The notes under the pieces: model-generated
Told to the model about the DNA's origin: nothing
The model's input: only the letters and a program-made list of their open reading frames with translations
Databases searched by the model: none
Shown: piece by piece, positions 1 through 8,018 of the stretch
How the letters are laid out: each line of letters starts with the position of its first letter
Position numbering within the stretch: position 1 is the stretch's first letter
Source: Nostoc sp. 'Peltigera membranacea cyanobiont' N6
GTDB taxonomy: Bacteria > Cyanobacteriota > Cyanobacteriia > Cyanobacteriales > Nostocaceae
Reading direction: 5' to 3'
Assembly: GCF_002949735.1 (NCBI RefSeq)
Contig: NZ_CP026681.1
Location: 4,230,501-4,294,500 of the forward strand
Length of the DNA: 64,000 nucleotides
Program-made: the position numbers and the translations under genes

Positions 1-273
1 ACTTTTGCGTGATTTGCCTCCCTTTTTGCGCTCTACTCCCACACTTAAAAAAGCATCTGGCACTACAGGTACTCTGGGATTTACTCCCGTGGTGTGATAT
101 ACTCCCATATCTACTCCGAAGTACCAATCTAGGCGATTTACCCAAATGGAGTTGAGTAAGAATAGTAAAATGTTGGGCAAAAAGTTTTGATCTTCGTTAT
201 CCACTGGTGTATCGTCTGAACATGGGAGTTCATCAGTCGTTGGTAACGCATTTTTGAGATCGGGTGAGAGCAT
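1..273 (-). CDS. Uma2/DUF820 family protein, 3' end cut by window edge
   Basis: Reading from ATG at 273 towards the left edge gives 91 open codons without a stop. The protein has the acidic N-terminal stretch LPCSDDTPVDNEDQN, then a helix ending in WYFGVDM and YHTTGVNPRVPVVPDAF, which I recognise as a cyanobacterial Uma2 (DUF820) protein, a family with a PD-(D/E)XK nuclease-like fold and no firmly known role. It lies 53 bases downstream of potB on the same strand and could be read through from that operon. The rest of the gene, including most catalytic-type residues, is outside the window. A second, only distantly similar Uma2 gene is at 35018. Confidence 0.7.
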   Translation of the reverse strand, partial: MLSPDLKNALPTTDELPCSDDTPVDNEDQNFLPNILLFLLNSIWVNRLDWYFGVDMGVYHTTGVNPRVPVVPDAFLSVGVERKKGGKSRKS

Positions 274-326
274 AACCGTTGTCTCGCTGGCGTTTGATGC
301 CCTTATTATAAATGAGTGACGAAAAG

Positions 327-1223
327 TTAGTGTTTGGCTTCAGGTTCGCCAAACTTAATTAAAAGTGCGATCGCAATACTAACAAGCAAAATTAACGTCA
401 TACTTAAAGCTGAACCAAATCCCCAATTTTGGGTTGCTCCCAGAAACTGGTTATAAATTAACCGCGCCGCCGTCATACTAGAAGCACCACCAAGTAATTC
501 TGGATCGACAAAATCCCCCAAGCCTGTGATGAATACAAGCATAGAAGCTGCCGCAATTCCAGGCAAAATTTGCGGTACGGTTACTTGGCAAAAAGTTTCC
601 ACTGGATTTGCACCTAAATCAGCCGCCGCTTCTAGCAACCGCTTATCTAGTTTTTCGAGAGAAGCATATAAAATCAAAACCATATAGGGTAACAAGCTAT
701 AGCTCATACCAATAAATACAGCTTGACTCTGATTAAGTAATTGCAAGGTAGGTAAACCGAAAGTGCTGAGTAAACTGTTCAATAAACCAGTAGGGCGAAG
801 AATTGTAATCCAAGCATAAGAGCGGAGTAACGAGGAAGTCCACAAAGGCAAAACAAAGCCTAATAGCAGCAAATTTCGCCAACGTTGCGGCGCTATTTGA
901 GCAATCCAATAGGCGACGGGGAAGCCCAAAATTAAACAAATTATGGTGGTACCAAACGCAAAGAATAGCGATCGCACAATCACTTGTATATAAAGCGGAT
1001 CGAATATTCGGATGTAGTTTTGAAATCCGTTAGGGTTAACCAAATCTCCCGGCCGGATATCTGCAACTAAACTTAACTCGAAAATTATCAAAGTTGGCAA
1101 CACCAACAAAAGCAATAACCAAATCCCTGATGGTGCAAGTAATATCAAAGGTTGCAGCCACTTCCCTGGCAGGGAATGCAATTCTTCTACTTGGGAAATA
1201 TCATTTTTTTCAACATTCATCAC
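327..1223 (-). CDS. potB: polyamine-type ABC transporter permease (PotB-like)
   Basis: A 298-residue inner-membrane protein with about six hydrophobic segments. The binding-protein-dependent permease signature lies near residues 190-225 (EAAADLGANPVETFCQVTVP), the EAA loop that contacts the ATPase. It belongs to the PotB/PotC class of spermidine/putrescine permeases. It sits 39 bases downstream of the binding protein gene at 1263-2348 on the same strand, so the two form an operon. No second permease (PotC) or ATPase (PotA) follows: the next gene is a Uma2 protein. Those subunits must be elsewhere or the transporter works differently. The substrate is inferred from family only. Confidence 0.85.
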   Translation of the reverse strand: MMNVEKNDISQVEELHSLPGKWLQPLILLAPSGIWLLLLLVLPTLIIFELSLVADIRPGDLVNPNGFQNYIRIFDPLYIQVIVRSLFFAFGTTIICLILGFPVAYWIAQIAPQRWRNLLLLGFVLPLWTSSLLRSYAWITILRPTGLLNSLLSTFGLPTLQLLNQSQAVFIGMSYSLLPYMVLILYASLEKLDKRLLEAAADLGANPVETFCQVTVPQILPGIAAASMLVFITGLGDFVDPELLGGASSMTAARLIYNQFLGATQNWGFGSALSMTLILLVSIAIALLIKFGEPEAKH

Positions 1224-1235
1224 TTGTAATTTCTC

Positions 1236-1258
1236 ACTCCTAACTCCTAACTCCTAAC
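1236..1258. repeat. short tandem heptanucleotide repeat (CTCCTAA)n
   Basis: Three to four copies of the 7-base unit CTCCTAA fill most of the 39-base gap between potD and potB. Such STRR sequences are common between genes in heterocystous cyanobacteria. Related runs occur at 3793-3852, 24495-24532, 27362-27385 and 39273-39345. Confidence 0.7.
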
Positions 1259-1262
1259 TATT

Positions 1263-2348
1263 TTAGCTGCTAGTTAGTTGAGTCCAATAGCGATCGTAAA
1301 CCTCTTCAAAGTCTCCTACAGGAGTAACACGTTCGCAATTTGCTAAAAGCGACTCTGAGGGAAATAAATTACCATTATTTTGGATGATTTTTGGCAATTG
1401 CTCAAATCCCGCCTTATTAGGTGTAGAAACACTCAGACGTTTACTGATTTGAGCGGCTATTTTTGGTTGCAAAATCATGTTAATCCAAGCATAGGCTCCA
1501 TCTAAATTCGGAGAAGCTTTGGGAATTACAATAGTATCTGTCCATAATGAAGAACCACTGCGAGGAATCACATATTTGAGTTTAGGGTTTTCTTGAGAGA
1601 TTTTCACTGCATCTGCTGAATAACACATTGCCAATAGTAAATCTCCTGCCAGAATTTGATTTTGCCAAGCATCGGTGTCAAAACGGGCGATCGCAGGTTT
1701 TAACACCTTCAACTTTTCATAAGCTTGTTTAATTTCTTGTTCATTTTTGGAGTTGTAAGAATAACCTAACATCCGTAACGTTGCACCCATCACCTCTCGA
1801 ACATCATTAAGCAAGGTCATTCTCTGATTAAGTTCCTCTTGATTCTGCCAAAGATAATCCCAGTCTTGTGGTACATCTTTGATTTTTTCGGAATTGTACA
1901 GGAAACCTGTTGTCCCCCAGTTAAAAGGGATACTGTAACGGTTATTGGGGTCATAACTAGGATTCTGGAACCGGGGGAATAAATTCTCTAAACCGATTAA
2001 GCGATCGTGATTTATTTCTGTTAACAAACCTTTGTTTACCATCTTCTGCACCATGTAATCGGATGGGTAGATGATACTGTAAGTACCACCACCTCCAGCT
2101 TGCAACTTAGCCAGCATGACATCATTGGAATCATATACATCCGCTAGCACTTTCATACCGGTTTGGGTATTGAAAGTTCTCAGTAATTTTTGGTCAGTAT
2201 ATTGTGTCCAGGTAAAAATATAAAGTTGGTTGCGCTGACTAGAAGTATTAGAATTAGCACGGACTTCAGCCAGCCTCCAGCCACAACCAGCTAAAGATAA
2301 GCTAGAAAGTGCTGCCACCCCTTTTAAAAATTGCCGTCTGTTAGTCAT
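1263..2348 (-). CDS. potD: polyamine-type ABC transporter substrate-binding lipoprotein
   Basis: A 361-residue periplasmic solute-binding protein of the PotD/PotF class. The N-terminus carries a twin-arginine motif (NRRQFLKG) followed by a hydrophobic stretch and a lipobox, LAGC, at about residues 19-22. This predicts Tat export and lipid anchoring on the periplasmic face of the inner membrane. LYIFTWTQYTDQKLLRTF and the NWGTTGFLYN segment are typical of the family. It is the first gene of a two-gene operon with potB. Whether the ligand is spermidine, putrescine or another cation cannot be told from sequence. Confidence 0.87.
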   Translation of the reverse strand: MTNRRQFLKGVAALSSLSLAGCGWRLAEVRANSNTSSQRNQLYIFTWTQYTDQKLLRTFNTQTGMKVLADVYDSNDVMLAKLQAGGGGTYSIIYPSDYMVQKMVNKGLLTEINHDRLIGLENLFPRFQNPSYDPNNRYSIPFNWGTTGFLYNSEKIKDVPQDWDYLWQNQEELNQRMTLLNDVREVMGATLRMLGYSYNSKNEQEIKQAYEKLKVLKPAIARFDTDAWQNQILAGDLLLAMCYSADAVKISQENPKLKYVIPRSGSSLWTDTIVIPKASPNLDGAYAWINMILQPKIAAQISKRLSVSTPNKAGFEQLPKIIQNNGNLFPSESLLANCERVTPVGDFEEVYDRYWTQLTSS

Positions 2349-2877
2349 TAAGTTAGAAATTATTCATCAACAACTTCTAGATTACGGTATGATTCCTAGC
2401 CCCTGGTGTGATTTACTAGCAGGAATGTGTCATTCTTCACACTTACCAAACGCACCTTCTCCTGCGATCGCCTGCTACGTAAATGTAATGCTCCTCGAAC
2501 GGTTGGAATGTGGGGCTTCTATCAGATTTAGCTAAACACTTTATTTTACTTTCAGGCTTGGTTAATCTATGATTGTTATCTTTCCTCAAGTGAAGATGCT
2601 TGGATGAAAGGAGTTTTTCACCATAGGGGTATCAGTGGGATAACAAACCAGAAGTTTTTGCCGATGAAATCATATAGATTTTGAGTATATAGCTTACACT
2701 AGTAGGTTTATCATCATATTTCTTATAGCTTCAATCAAACATCCTCTTATGCTCTTCCCAAGAAAGTCAAACAAGTTTGTAGAAAATTGCGGCACAAAGT
2801 ATTTAAATATGTTGTTAAACATTTGTAAACTGTTAGCAGCCGAGTAGCCGCGTGTCACATCTTGTTAAGGAATTATC
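2349..2877. other. 529-base divergent intergenic region (potD / cruF)
   Basis: This spacer separates the minus-strand potD operon from plus-strand cruF and must hold both promoters. It has no long open frame. Two short similar runs, GTTGTTAAACA and CTGTTAGCAG, lie at about 2811-2838, close to cruF. I see no riboswitch, tRNA or clear terminator. Confidence 0.5.
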
Positions 2878-3786
2878 ATGAGACAACTTGTTATCGCTGA
2901 ACGCGTATGCCTGATTGGTCATATCGTGTCAAAAGCCTTTGGACTGGTAGGGATGCTACTGGTCGTACCTAATGCCGAAATAATTTTCAACTTATCGCAG
3001 GTTGGAGAAACTGCCGTACAGTTAAGTATGGCTGGCGGTGGTGTAGTTGATATCATCTTAGGGACAATAGCTGTCTCTATTTATGCCTACCGGACGCTAG
3101 GATTGGGAACTTGGCTAGCATTTATGCTGCCGGCTATGTTTATCTCTTTGGGAAGTGAACTACTGGGAACCAGTACAGGTTTTCCATTTGGTGATTATAG
3201 CTACTTGAGTGGCTTGGGTTATAAGATTGCGGGGCTAGTTCCTTTCACAATTCCTTTGTCTTGGTTCTATGTTGGGCTGTCGTCTTATTTAATTGCGAGA
3301 ACTGGTTTGCAAGTGGCTCAAAAACCCAGTTGGGGTCGCCATATTGCAGCTATAGCCGTTGGTGCTTTACTCTTCACTTGCTGGGATTTTGCCCTTGAGC
3401 CAGCTATGAGTCAAACTTCTCTGCCTTTTTGGTATTGGGAACAACCAGGGGCTTTCTTTGGGACACCTTACCAGAACTATGCAGGTTGGTTTGGCACTAG
3501 CGCCCTGTTTATGAGTGTGGCAGGCTTGTTGTGGAGAAATACATCGATTAAATTAGAGCGATCGCAACTTAATCTACCCTTGGTCGTTTATTTAACTAAT
3601 TTTGCCTTCGCCGCCGGACTAAGTTTGGCAGCTGGGTTCTCTATTCCTGTATTACTCGGCTTATTTCTTGGTGTGGTTCCCGCCGTGGCGCTGTGGTTAA
3701 GGAGTTCAACCAAACCTACTCAAGTTGCTGTTGAACCAATAAGCAAAGAAGTATCAGTAGCAAAGGTTGAAGTTGCCTTGAAATAG
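2878..3786 (+). CDS. cruF: carotenoid 1',2'-hydratase (gamma-carotene 1'-hydroxylase), CruF
   Basis: A 302-residue integral membrane protein with about seven hydrophobic segments. It belongs to the CruF/bisanhydrobacterioruberin hydratase family, which adds water to the psi end group of carotenoids such as gamma-carotene. This is a step in making myxol glycosides (myxoxanthophyll). Family-like features are GTSTGFPFGDYSY and the WDFALEPAMS segment in the middle of the protein. The ATG at 2878 follows GGAATTATC closely. cruG starts 95 bases downstream on the same strand, and the cruF-cruG pair is known from other cyanobacteria to act in succession, which supports both calls. Confidence 0.88.
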   Translation: MRQLVIAERVCLIGHIVSKAFGLVGMLLVVPNAEIIFNLSQVGETAVQLSMAGGGVVDIILGTIAVSIYAYRTLGLGTWLAFMLPAMFISLGSELLGTSTGFPFGDYSYLSGLGYKIAGLVPFTIPLSWFYVGLSSYLIARTGLQVAQKPSWGRHIAAIAVGALLFTCWDFALEPAMSQTSLPFWYWEQPGAFFGTPYQNYAGWFGTSALFMSVAGLLWRNTSIKLERSQLNLPLVVYLTNFAFAAGLSLAAGFSIPVLLGLFLGVVPAVALWLRSSTKPTQVAVEPISKEVSVAKVEVALK

Positions 3787-3792
3787 TCTAGA

Positions 3793-3852
3793 GATTGGGG
3801 ACTGGGGACTAGGGAGGGGAATAACCAATGCCCCATACCCATGCCCAATGCC
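3793..3852. repeat. tandem heptanucleotide-like repeats between cruF and cruG
   Basis: Low-complexity runs GGGGACTGGGGACT and then ATGCCCAATGCCC occupy the gap. They are STRR-type repeats typical of Nostoc intergenic DNA and do not form a CRISPR array: there are no spaced, equal-length unique segments. Confidence 0.6.
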
Positions 3853-3880
3853 CATTTATTTTGTATAGTCGCACTTTTAA

Positions 3881-5122
3881 TTGATAAGTATTTTGACAAC
3901 AGTAGACAACGCTTTGATAGTAGAAAGTGCCATATCACTTTTATTGCTACTTATCCAAGTACCAGCAACGGCAATTCTGTTTTCGCGTCTGCTAAAGGGG
4001 CCAAGACGGCTGCCCCCAATAGAACCGCAACAGCCGACACCAGAGCTTTTAGGTAGGGTTAGCGTCGTTGTTCCCACATTGAACGAGGCGCTTCGTATTA
4101 GCCCTCTGTTGGCTGGTTTAAGTCAGCAAAGTTATGAAGTTCGGGAAATTATTGTTGTAGACAGCAATTCCAGTGATGGGACACCCGACTTAGTAAAAGC
4201 GATACAGCAAAAAGATCCGCGCTTTCGCGTAATGATAGACGATCCCTTACCCTCTGGTTGGGTGGGACGGCCTTGGGCGTTGCATAACGGTTTTCTATAT
4301 AGTTCTGAAGGTAGTCAGTGGTTTCTGGGACTAGATGCTGATATTCAACCACATCCTGGTTTGGTTGCTGCTTTAGTAAAAACAGCCGAAGCACAAGGTT
4401 ATGACTTGGTTTCCCTTTCACCTCAGTTTATCCTCAAATATCCAGGAGAGTGCTGGCTACAACCAGCTTTGTTGATGACTCTGCTTTACCGATTTGACCC
4501 TGCTGGGATCAATGCAGAGCAGCCTGAACGGGTGATGGCAAATGGACAGTGTTTTTTGTGTCGTCGCTCCGTTTTAGCCTCTGTGGGTGGCTATAGCAGT
4601 GCAAGTAGTTCTTTTTGTGATGATGTCACATTGGCACGAAATATTGCAACTCTTGGGTATAAGGTGGGATTTTTAGATGGGGCAAAGGTGCTGAAGGTAC
4701 GGATGTATGAAGGGGCGATGGAGACGTGGAAGGAGTGGGGGCGCAGTCTCGACCTCAAAGATGCAACTTCTCGTTCGCAATTGTGGGGAGATTTATGGCT
4801 ACTCTCATCTGTTCAAGGTCTACCCCTTTTAATTGTCCTCACTTTTTTATTGATTTCTTCCCAATTTTCATACTTGCTAGAGACGCGATTAATCGCGTCT
4901 CTACCTACTCCCCCACTTCTTCTGCTGGGACTGAATTTATTCTTGGTGGTGATTCGCTTTGCGATGCTAATTGCGATCGCACCCTCTTACGATCGCAAAA
5001 GCGCTAAAGGCAGTTGGTTATTCTGGCTTTCCCCTTTAGCCGATCCCTTAGCTGTGCTGCGAATTTTCTTATCTGCGTTCCGCAAGCCACGCGAGTGGCG
5101 AGGACGTAAATATATAATATAG
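3881..5122 (+). CDS. cruG: carotenoid 2'-O-glycosyltransferase CruG
   Basis: A 413-residue family 2 glycosyltransferase. An N-terminal membrane segment (about residues 15-37) is followed by a GT-A domain with VVVPTLNEA, VVDSNSSDGT and the metal-binding DAD-type motif in LGLDADIQ. A later acidic motif lies in SFCDDVTLARNI, and C-terminal membrane segments follow. In cyanobacteria CruG adds the sugar to the 2' hydroxyl of the carotenoid made by CruF, and its place directly after cruF supports that. The frame opens after a TAA at 3878-3880, and no in-frame ATG occurs before the catalytic domain, so translation must use TTG at 3881 or 3893. A perfect 26-base palindrome lies in the coding sequence at 4878-4903 (see findings). 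Confidence 0.87.
   Translation: MISILTTVDNALIVESAISLLLLLIQVPATAILFSRLLKGPRRLPPIEPQQPTPELLGRVSVVVPTLNEALRISPLLAGLSQQSYEVREIIVVDSNSSDGTPDLVKAIQQKDPRFRVMIDDPLPSGWVGRPWALHNGFLYSSEGSQWFLGLDADIQPHPGLVAALVKTAEAQGYDLVSLSPQFILKYPGECWLQPALLMTLLYRFDPAGINAEQPERVMANGQCFLCRRSVLASVGGYSSASSSFCDDVTLARNIATLGYKVGFLDGAKVLKVRMYEGAMETWKEWGRSLDLKDATSRSQLWGDLWLLSSVQGLPLLIVLTFLLISSQFSYLLETRLIASLPTPPLLLLGLNLFLVVIRFAMLIAIAPSYDRKSAKGSWLFWLSPLADPLAVLRIFLSAFRKPREWRGRKYII
4878..4903. repeat. perfect 26-bp palindrome inside cruG
   Basis: TAGAGACGCGATT is followed directly by its exact reverse complement. The frame stays open through it and reads LETRLIASL between two hydrophobic segments of CruG. Related palindromes occur at 50241-50266 and 52504-52523, so this is a dispersed repeat family. 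Confidence 0.85.
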
Positions 5123-5169
5123 TCGGGAATTGGGAATTGGACATTGAAAAAATTCCCCATCTTGTCTCC

Positions 5170-6078
5170 CTACTCCTCTTCACCCCCTACTCGATCCCCG
5201 CGTTCCAGTTCCCAAAGAATTTGATTTCCTTCACGGCGTACCCGTGACACTATCCAGTTTCGCCAGCGCCATTGATCTCCCCGACTGGTAACAGCGCTGG
5301 CGTGGACATCCATCAAGTCTGCTAACTCAGAACTGGTGATTAAGTAGCCTTTTTCTGAAATTTCGTCAGCGATACGCAGAGTTTCGACCAAGCTGCGGAG
5401 TTGCGAAACCCTAATTTCTGGCGGTTTTTCATCGGTTGTGGCCGCAGTTGGCCCGGTTGATGGTTCCATAATGGTTATTTCTGGTGCAGAAGTACTGATT
5501 TCTTGCGGACTTTGGTTAATTATTCGAGAGTTTTTTTCATAATCAGCTACTTTTGCTACATTTAGTTCATTTCTGGAAGGTAAAGATTGATAAAAATTTG
5601 CAGGAGTTAGTTGTTGTAGGGAAGGGATTTTGCCACTGGCGTATGTGCGAGCGATCGCATCACAACGTTCGTTACCTATGTTACCAGAATGTCCCCGGAC
5701 GTGTTGCCATTTTACCTGTTGAGTATTGAGTTCATCAAGAGTTTCCAAAAGCTCTTGGTTTTGGACGGGTTTACCATCTGACTTTTTCCAGCCTTTCTTT
5801 TTCCAGCCTTTCACCCACTTAGTAACGCAGTTAATCAGGTATTCACTATCGGTATGGAGCGTAATTGGTTCAGCTTGTTGAGATGTTTGCAGGAATTGGA
5901 GGGCTGCGATCGCAGCTTGCATTTCCATTTTATTATTGGTGCTATGAGGGGATGCATCGCCCATTTCGTGGATTGAGCCATCGCTGAAGTAGACGACAAC
6001 TCCCCAACCGCCAGGGCCAGGGTTCCCGGTACAAGCGCCATCGGTATATATGCTTTGGATTATAGGTTGAGTGGACAT
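5170..6078 (-). CDS. rnhA: ribonuclease HI with C-terminal extension
   Basis: Residues 1-150 are a complete RNase HI, which cuts the RNA strand of RNA-DNA hybrids. They show YTDGACTGNPGPGGW (first catalytic Asp), NNKMEMQA (Glu), TDSEY (Asp) and HVRGHSGNIGNERCD (His loop and last Asp). The protein is 302 residues, about twice the usual 155. The extra half has a low-complexity linker (about 165-225) and a folded tail. The tail runs from LRSLVETLRIADEISEKGYL to WRNWIVSRVRREGNQILWEL and looks like a small helix-turn-helix or winged-helix domain, possibly for DNA binding. The gene is convergent with cruG, 47 bases away. Confidence 0.9.
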   Translation of the reverse strand: MSTQPIIQSIYTDGACTGNPGPGGWGVVVYFSDGSIHEMGDASPHSTNNKMEMQAAIAALQFLQTSQQAEPITLHTDSEYLINCVTKWVKGWKKKGWKKSDGKPVQNQELLETLDELNTQQVKWQHVRGHSGNIGNERCDAIARTYASGKIPSLQQLTPANFYQSLPSRNELNVAKVADYEKNSRIINQSPQEISTSAPEITIMEPSTGPTAATTDEKPPEIRVSQLRSLVETLRIADEISEKGYLITSSELADLMDVHASAVTSRGDQWRWRNWIVSRVRREGNQILWELERGDRVGGEEE

Positions 6079-6556
6079 GGTTTAGAATATCGAACCGCAA
6101 AGGACGCTAAGGCAAGAGTGATTAGCTGCGAATTTTTAAAGAATATCCAGGCTATTATACCGATTAGCACTCCAGCAACAACGCTCCATTACAAGGCTGT
6201 TGTGACGAAAAATGGTGTTTTGCTATTGAGTGGGTATTGAGCAACCAACACTGAAGATCCGATTTGGCTGGTTACTAACCCCATATCTGCGTTACCGATG
6301 AATGTTTTCTATGTTGCGATCGCTTTTTGCTTGGCAAGTGTGAATACTACCTTAAATTGTACTAATTAAATTTTGCTTTGCAGTCGGGTTAAGTAGGGGC
6401 TAAGGTTGATGTAATCTGTTTATATTTGCAACAGATATTTATCAGCGCTAAATTTCCTGGATCGCTTGATAAATTGGAGGTAGCTGTTGCTATTTTTGGT
6501 TATAGCACTTATGACACTAAAATCAAGATTATATTCCAACTTTAACAAAAGCATCT
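6079..6556. other. 478-base intergenic region between rnhA and the phytase-like gene
   Basis: AT-rich spacer holding one HIP1-like GCGATCGC site near 6317 and an open frame (6055-6240, plus) that overlaps the start of rnhA and resembles nothing. The last 60 bases should hold the promoter of the gene at 6557. No RNA structure was recognised. Confidence 0.4.
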
Positions 6557-7741
6557 ATGAAACTAATTAAAAAAGTCTTCCCTATTCCACTAATTATTTT
6601 ATTCTTAATTGTAATTTTAGGCATCATTTTTTTATTTAATAAATTATCATTAAATTCTGTTGAAATTAGTAGCATAGAGTTTATCGGTGAAGCTACTTTG
6701 CCCAAAGGTTTAATTTTTAAAAAAACTGAATTAGGAGGCTTGTCTGGAATTAGCTATGATGCAAAAAACAACCTTTATTATGCTATTTCTGACGATCGGG
6801 GACAAAAAGCTGCTGCCCGTTTCTACACCCTAAAAATAGACTTAAGTAAGGGTTATCTGCAAAAAGGTGGAGTTATTCCTGTCAATGTTACCACATTATT
6901 AAATGAAAAGGGTCAAACATTTCGCCCTGGTGAAACTGATACAGAAGGTATTGCCTTAACTAATAAATCAACTGTGTTTATTTCTTCTGAGGGCGATGTG
7001 GCAAAACTAATTAATCCTTTTATTAAAGAGTTTTCACTATCTTCTGGCAAAGAAATTACGACATTTACCATCCCAAACAAATTTTTGCCAGATAAAAGTG
7101 GTAAACAAGGTATCCGCAACAATTTGGCTTTTGAAAGCCTTACTATCACACCCGATAAAAACCATCTATTTACAGCTACCGAAAATGCTTTAATTCAAGA
7201 TGGTGTTGCCGCCAAACCTAACATCGGTAGTCCTTGCCGCATTTTGCAATATAACTTGCTTAATAACCAGCCAGAAAAAGAATTCCTTTACCAAACAGAA
7301 GCCGTTTCACCCTTTTTAAATCTGACTGGCAAATTCGCTAGTGGATTACCTGATTTACTTGCTCTCGATAATCAAGGACACTTCCTAACTTTAGAACGGT
7401 CTTTTACTGGTTTAGGATTTGCTATTTCCTTGTTTCAAGTTTCTTTAGAAGGATCTGATGATATTCACAATATTGATAGCCTTTTAGCAGTTGACTCGAA
7501 AAATATTAAACCAGTTTATAAAAAACTACTGTTAGATTTGAGAAGCCTAAATGTACTGCTAGACAACATTGAAGGCTTAACTCTTGGCCCCAAACTACCC
7601 GATGGTCAACAATCATTAATTCTTGTGAGCGATAACAATTTTAACTCACTGCAACGGACTCAAATACTAGCCTTTAAAATGAAAATTGAAACACCACTGA
7701 GTAGATTATTTCGGCGATTACTACTGAATCTCAACCGCTAA
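6557..7741 (+). CDS. esterase-like activity of phytase family protein (secreted or membrane-anchored)
   Basis: A 394-residue protein. One hydrophobic N-terminal segment (about residues 8-27, IPLIILFLIVILGIIFLF) anchors or exports it, and a beta-propeller-like domain follows. The segment GGLSGISYDAKNNLYYAISD and the later FASGLPDLLALDNQGHFLTL and DNIEGLTLGPKLPDG are characteristic of the 'esterase-like activity of phytase' family (Phytase-like, Pfam PF13449). The natural substrate of this family is not well established. The gene stands alone on the plus strand, upstream of two kinases from which it is 277 bases distant. Confidence 0.75.
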   Translation: MKLIKKVFPIPLIILFLIVILGIIFLFNKLSLNSVEISSIEFIGEATLPKGLIFKKTELGGLSGISYDAKNNLYYAISDDRGQKAAARFYTLKIDLSKGYLQKGGVIPVNVTTLLNEKGQTFRPGETDTEGIALTNKSTVFISSEGDVAKLINPFIKEFSLSSGKEITTFTIPNKFLPDKSGKQGIRNNLAFESLTITPDKNHLFTATENALIQDGVAAKPNIGSPCRILQYNLLNNQPEKEFLYQTEAVSPFLNLTGKFASGLPDLLALDNQGHFLTLERSFTGLGFAISLFQVSLEGSDDIHNIDSLLAVDSKNIKPVYKKLLLDLRSLNVLLDNIEGLTLGPKLPDGQQSLILVSDNNFNSLQRTQILAFKMKIETPLSRLFRRLLLNLNR

Positions 7742-8018
7742 CTGTACAGAGATATAGCACCTTTAATGCTATTTACTTATTCCTGTGTATTCACGGAATC
7801 TATTAGGCAACTTTATCTAGCCTATTCGTAGTTTCCGTGTAATTTCTCAGCCATATTCCTTAATAAATATGTTACATAATGTTTAGAAAATTTTGCAAGC
7901 AGATTAACCTTGATGGCGGTGGATGATTAATTTCCTACAAATTATGATATTTTTTTAGATTTAAAATTAGCGCTTAACTATACTTATTAAAGTAATTTGC
8001 CAACAATATTTTTCATAA

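Noticed and set aside
3793..3852. CRISPR array
   Set aside because: The repeats are 7-base tandem units without spacers; no cas genes are in the window.
6055..6240. 61-codon plus-strand frame next to rnhA
   Set aside because: It overlaps the rnhA start on the other strand and resembles no family.
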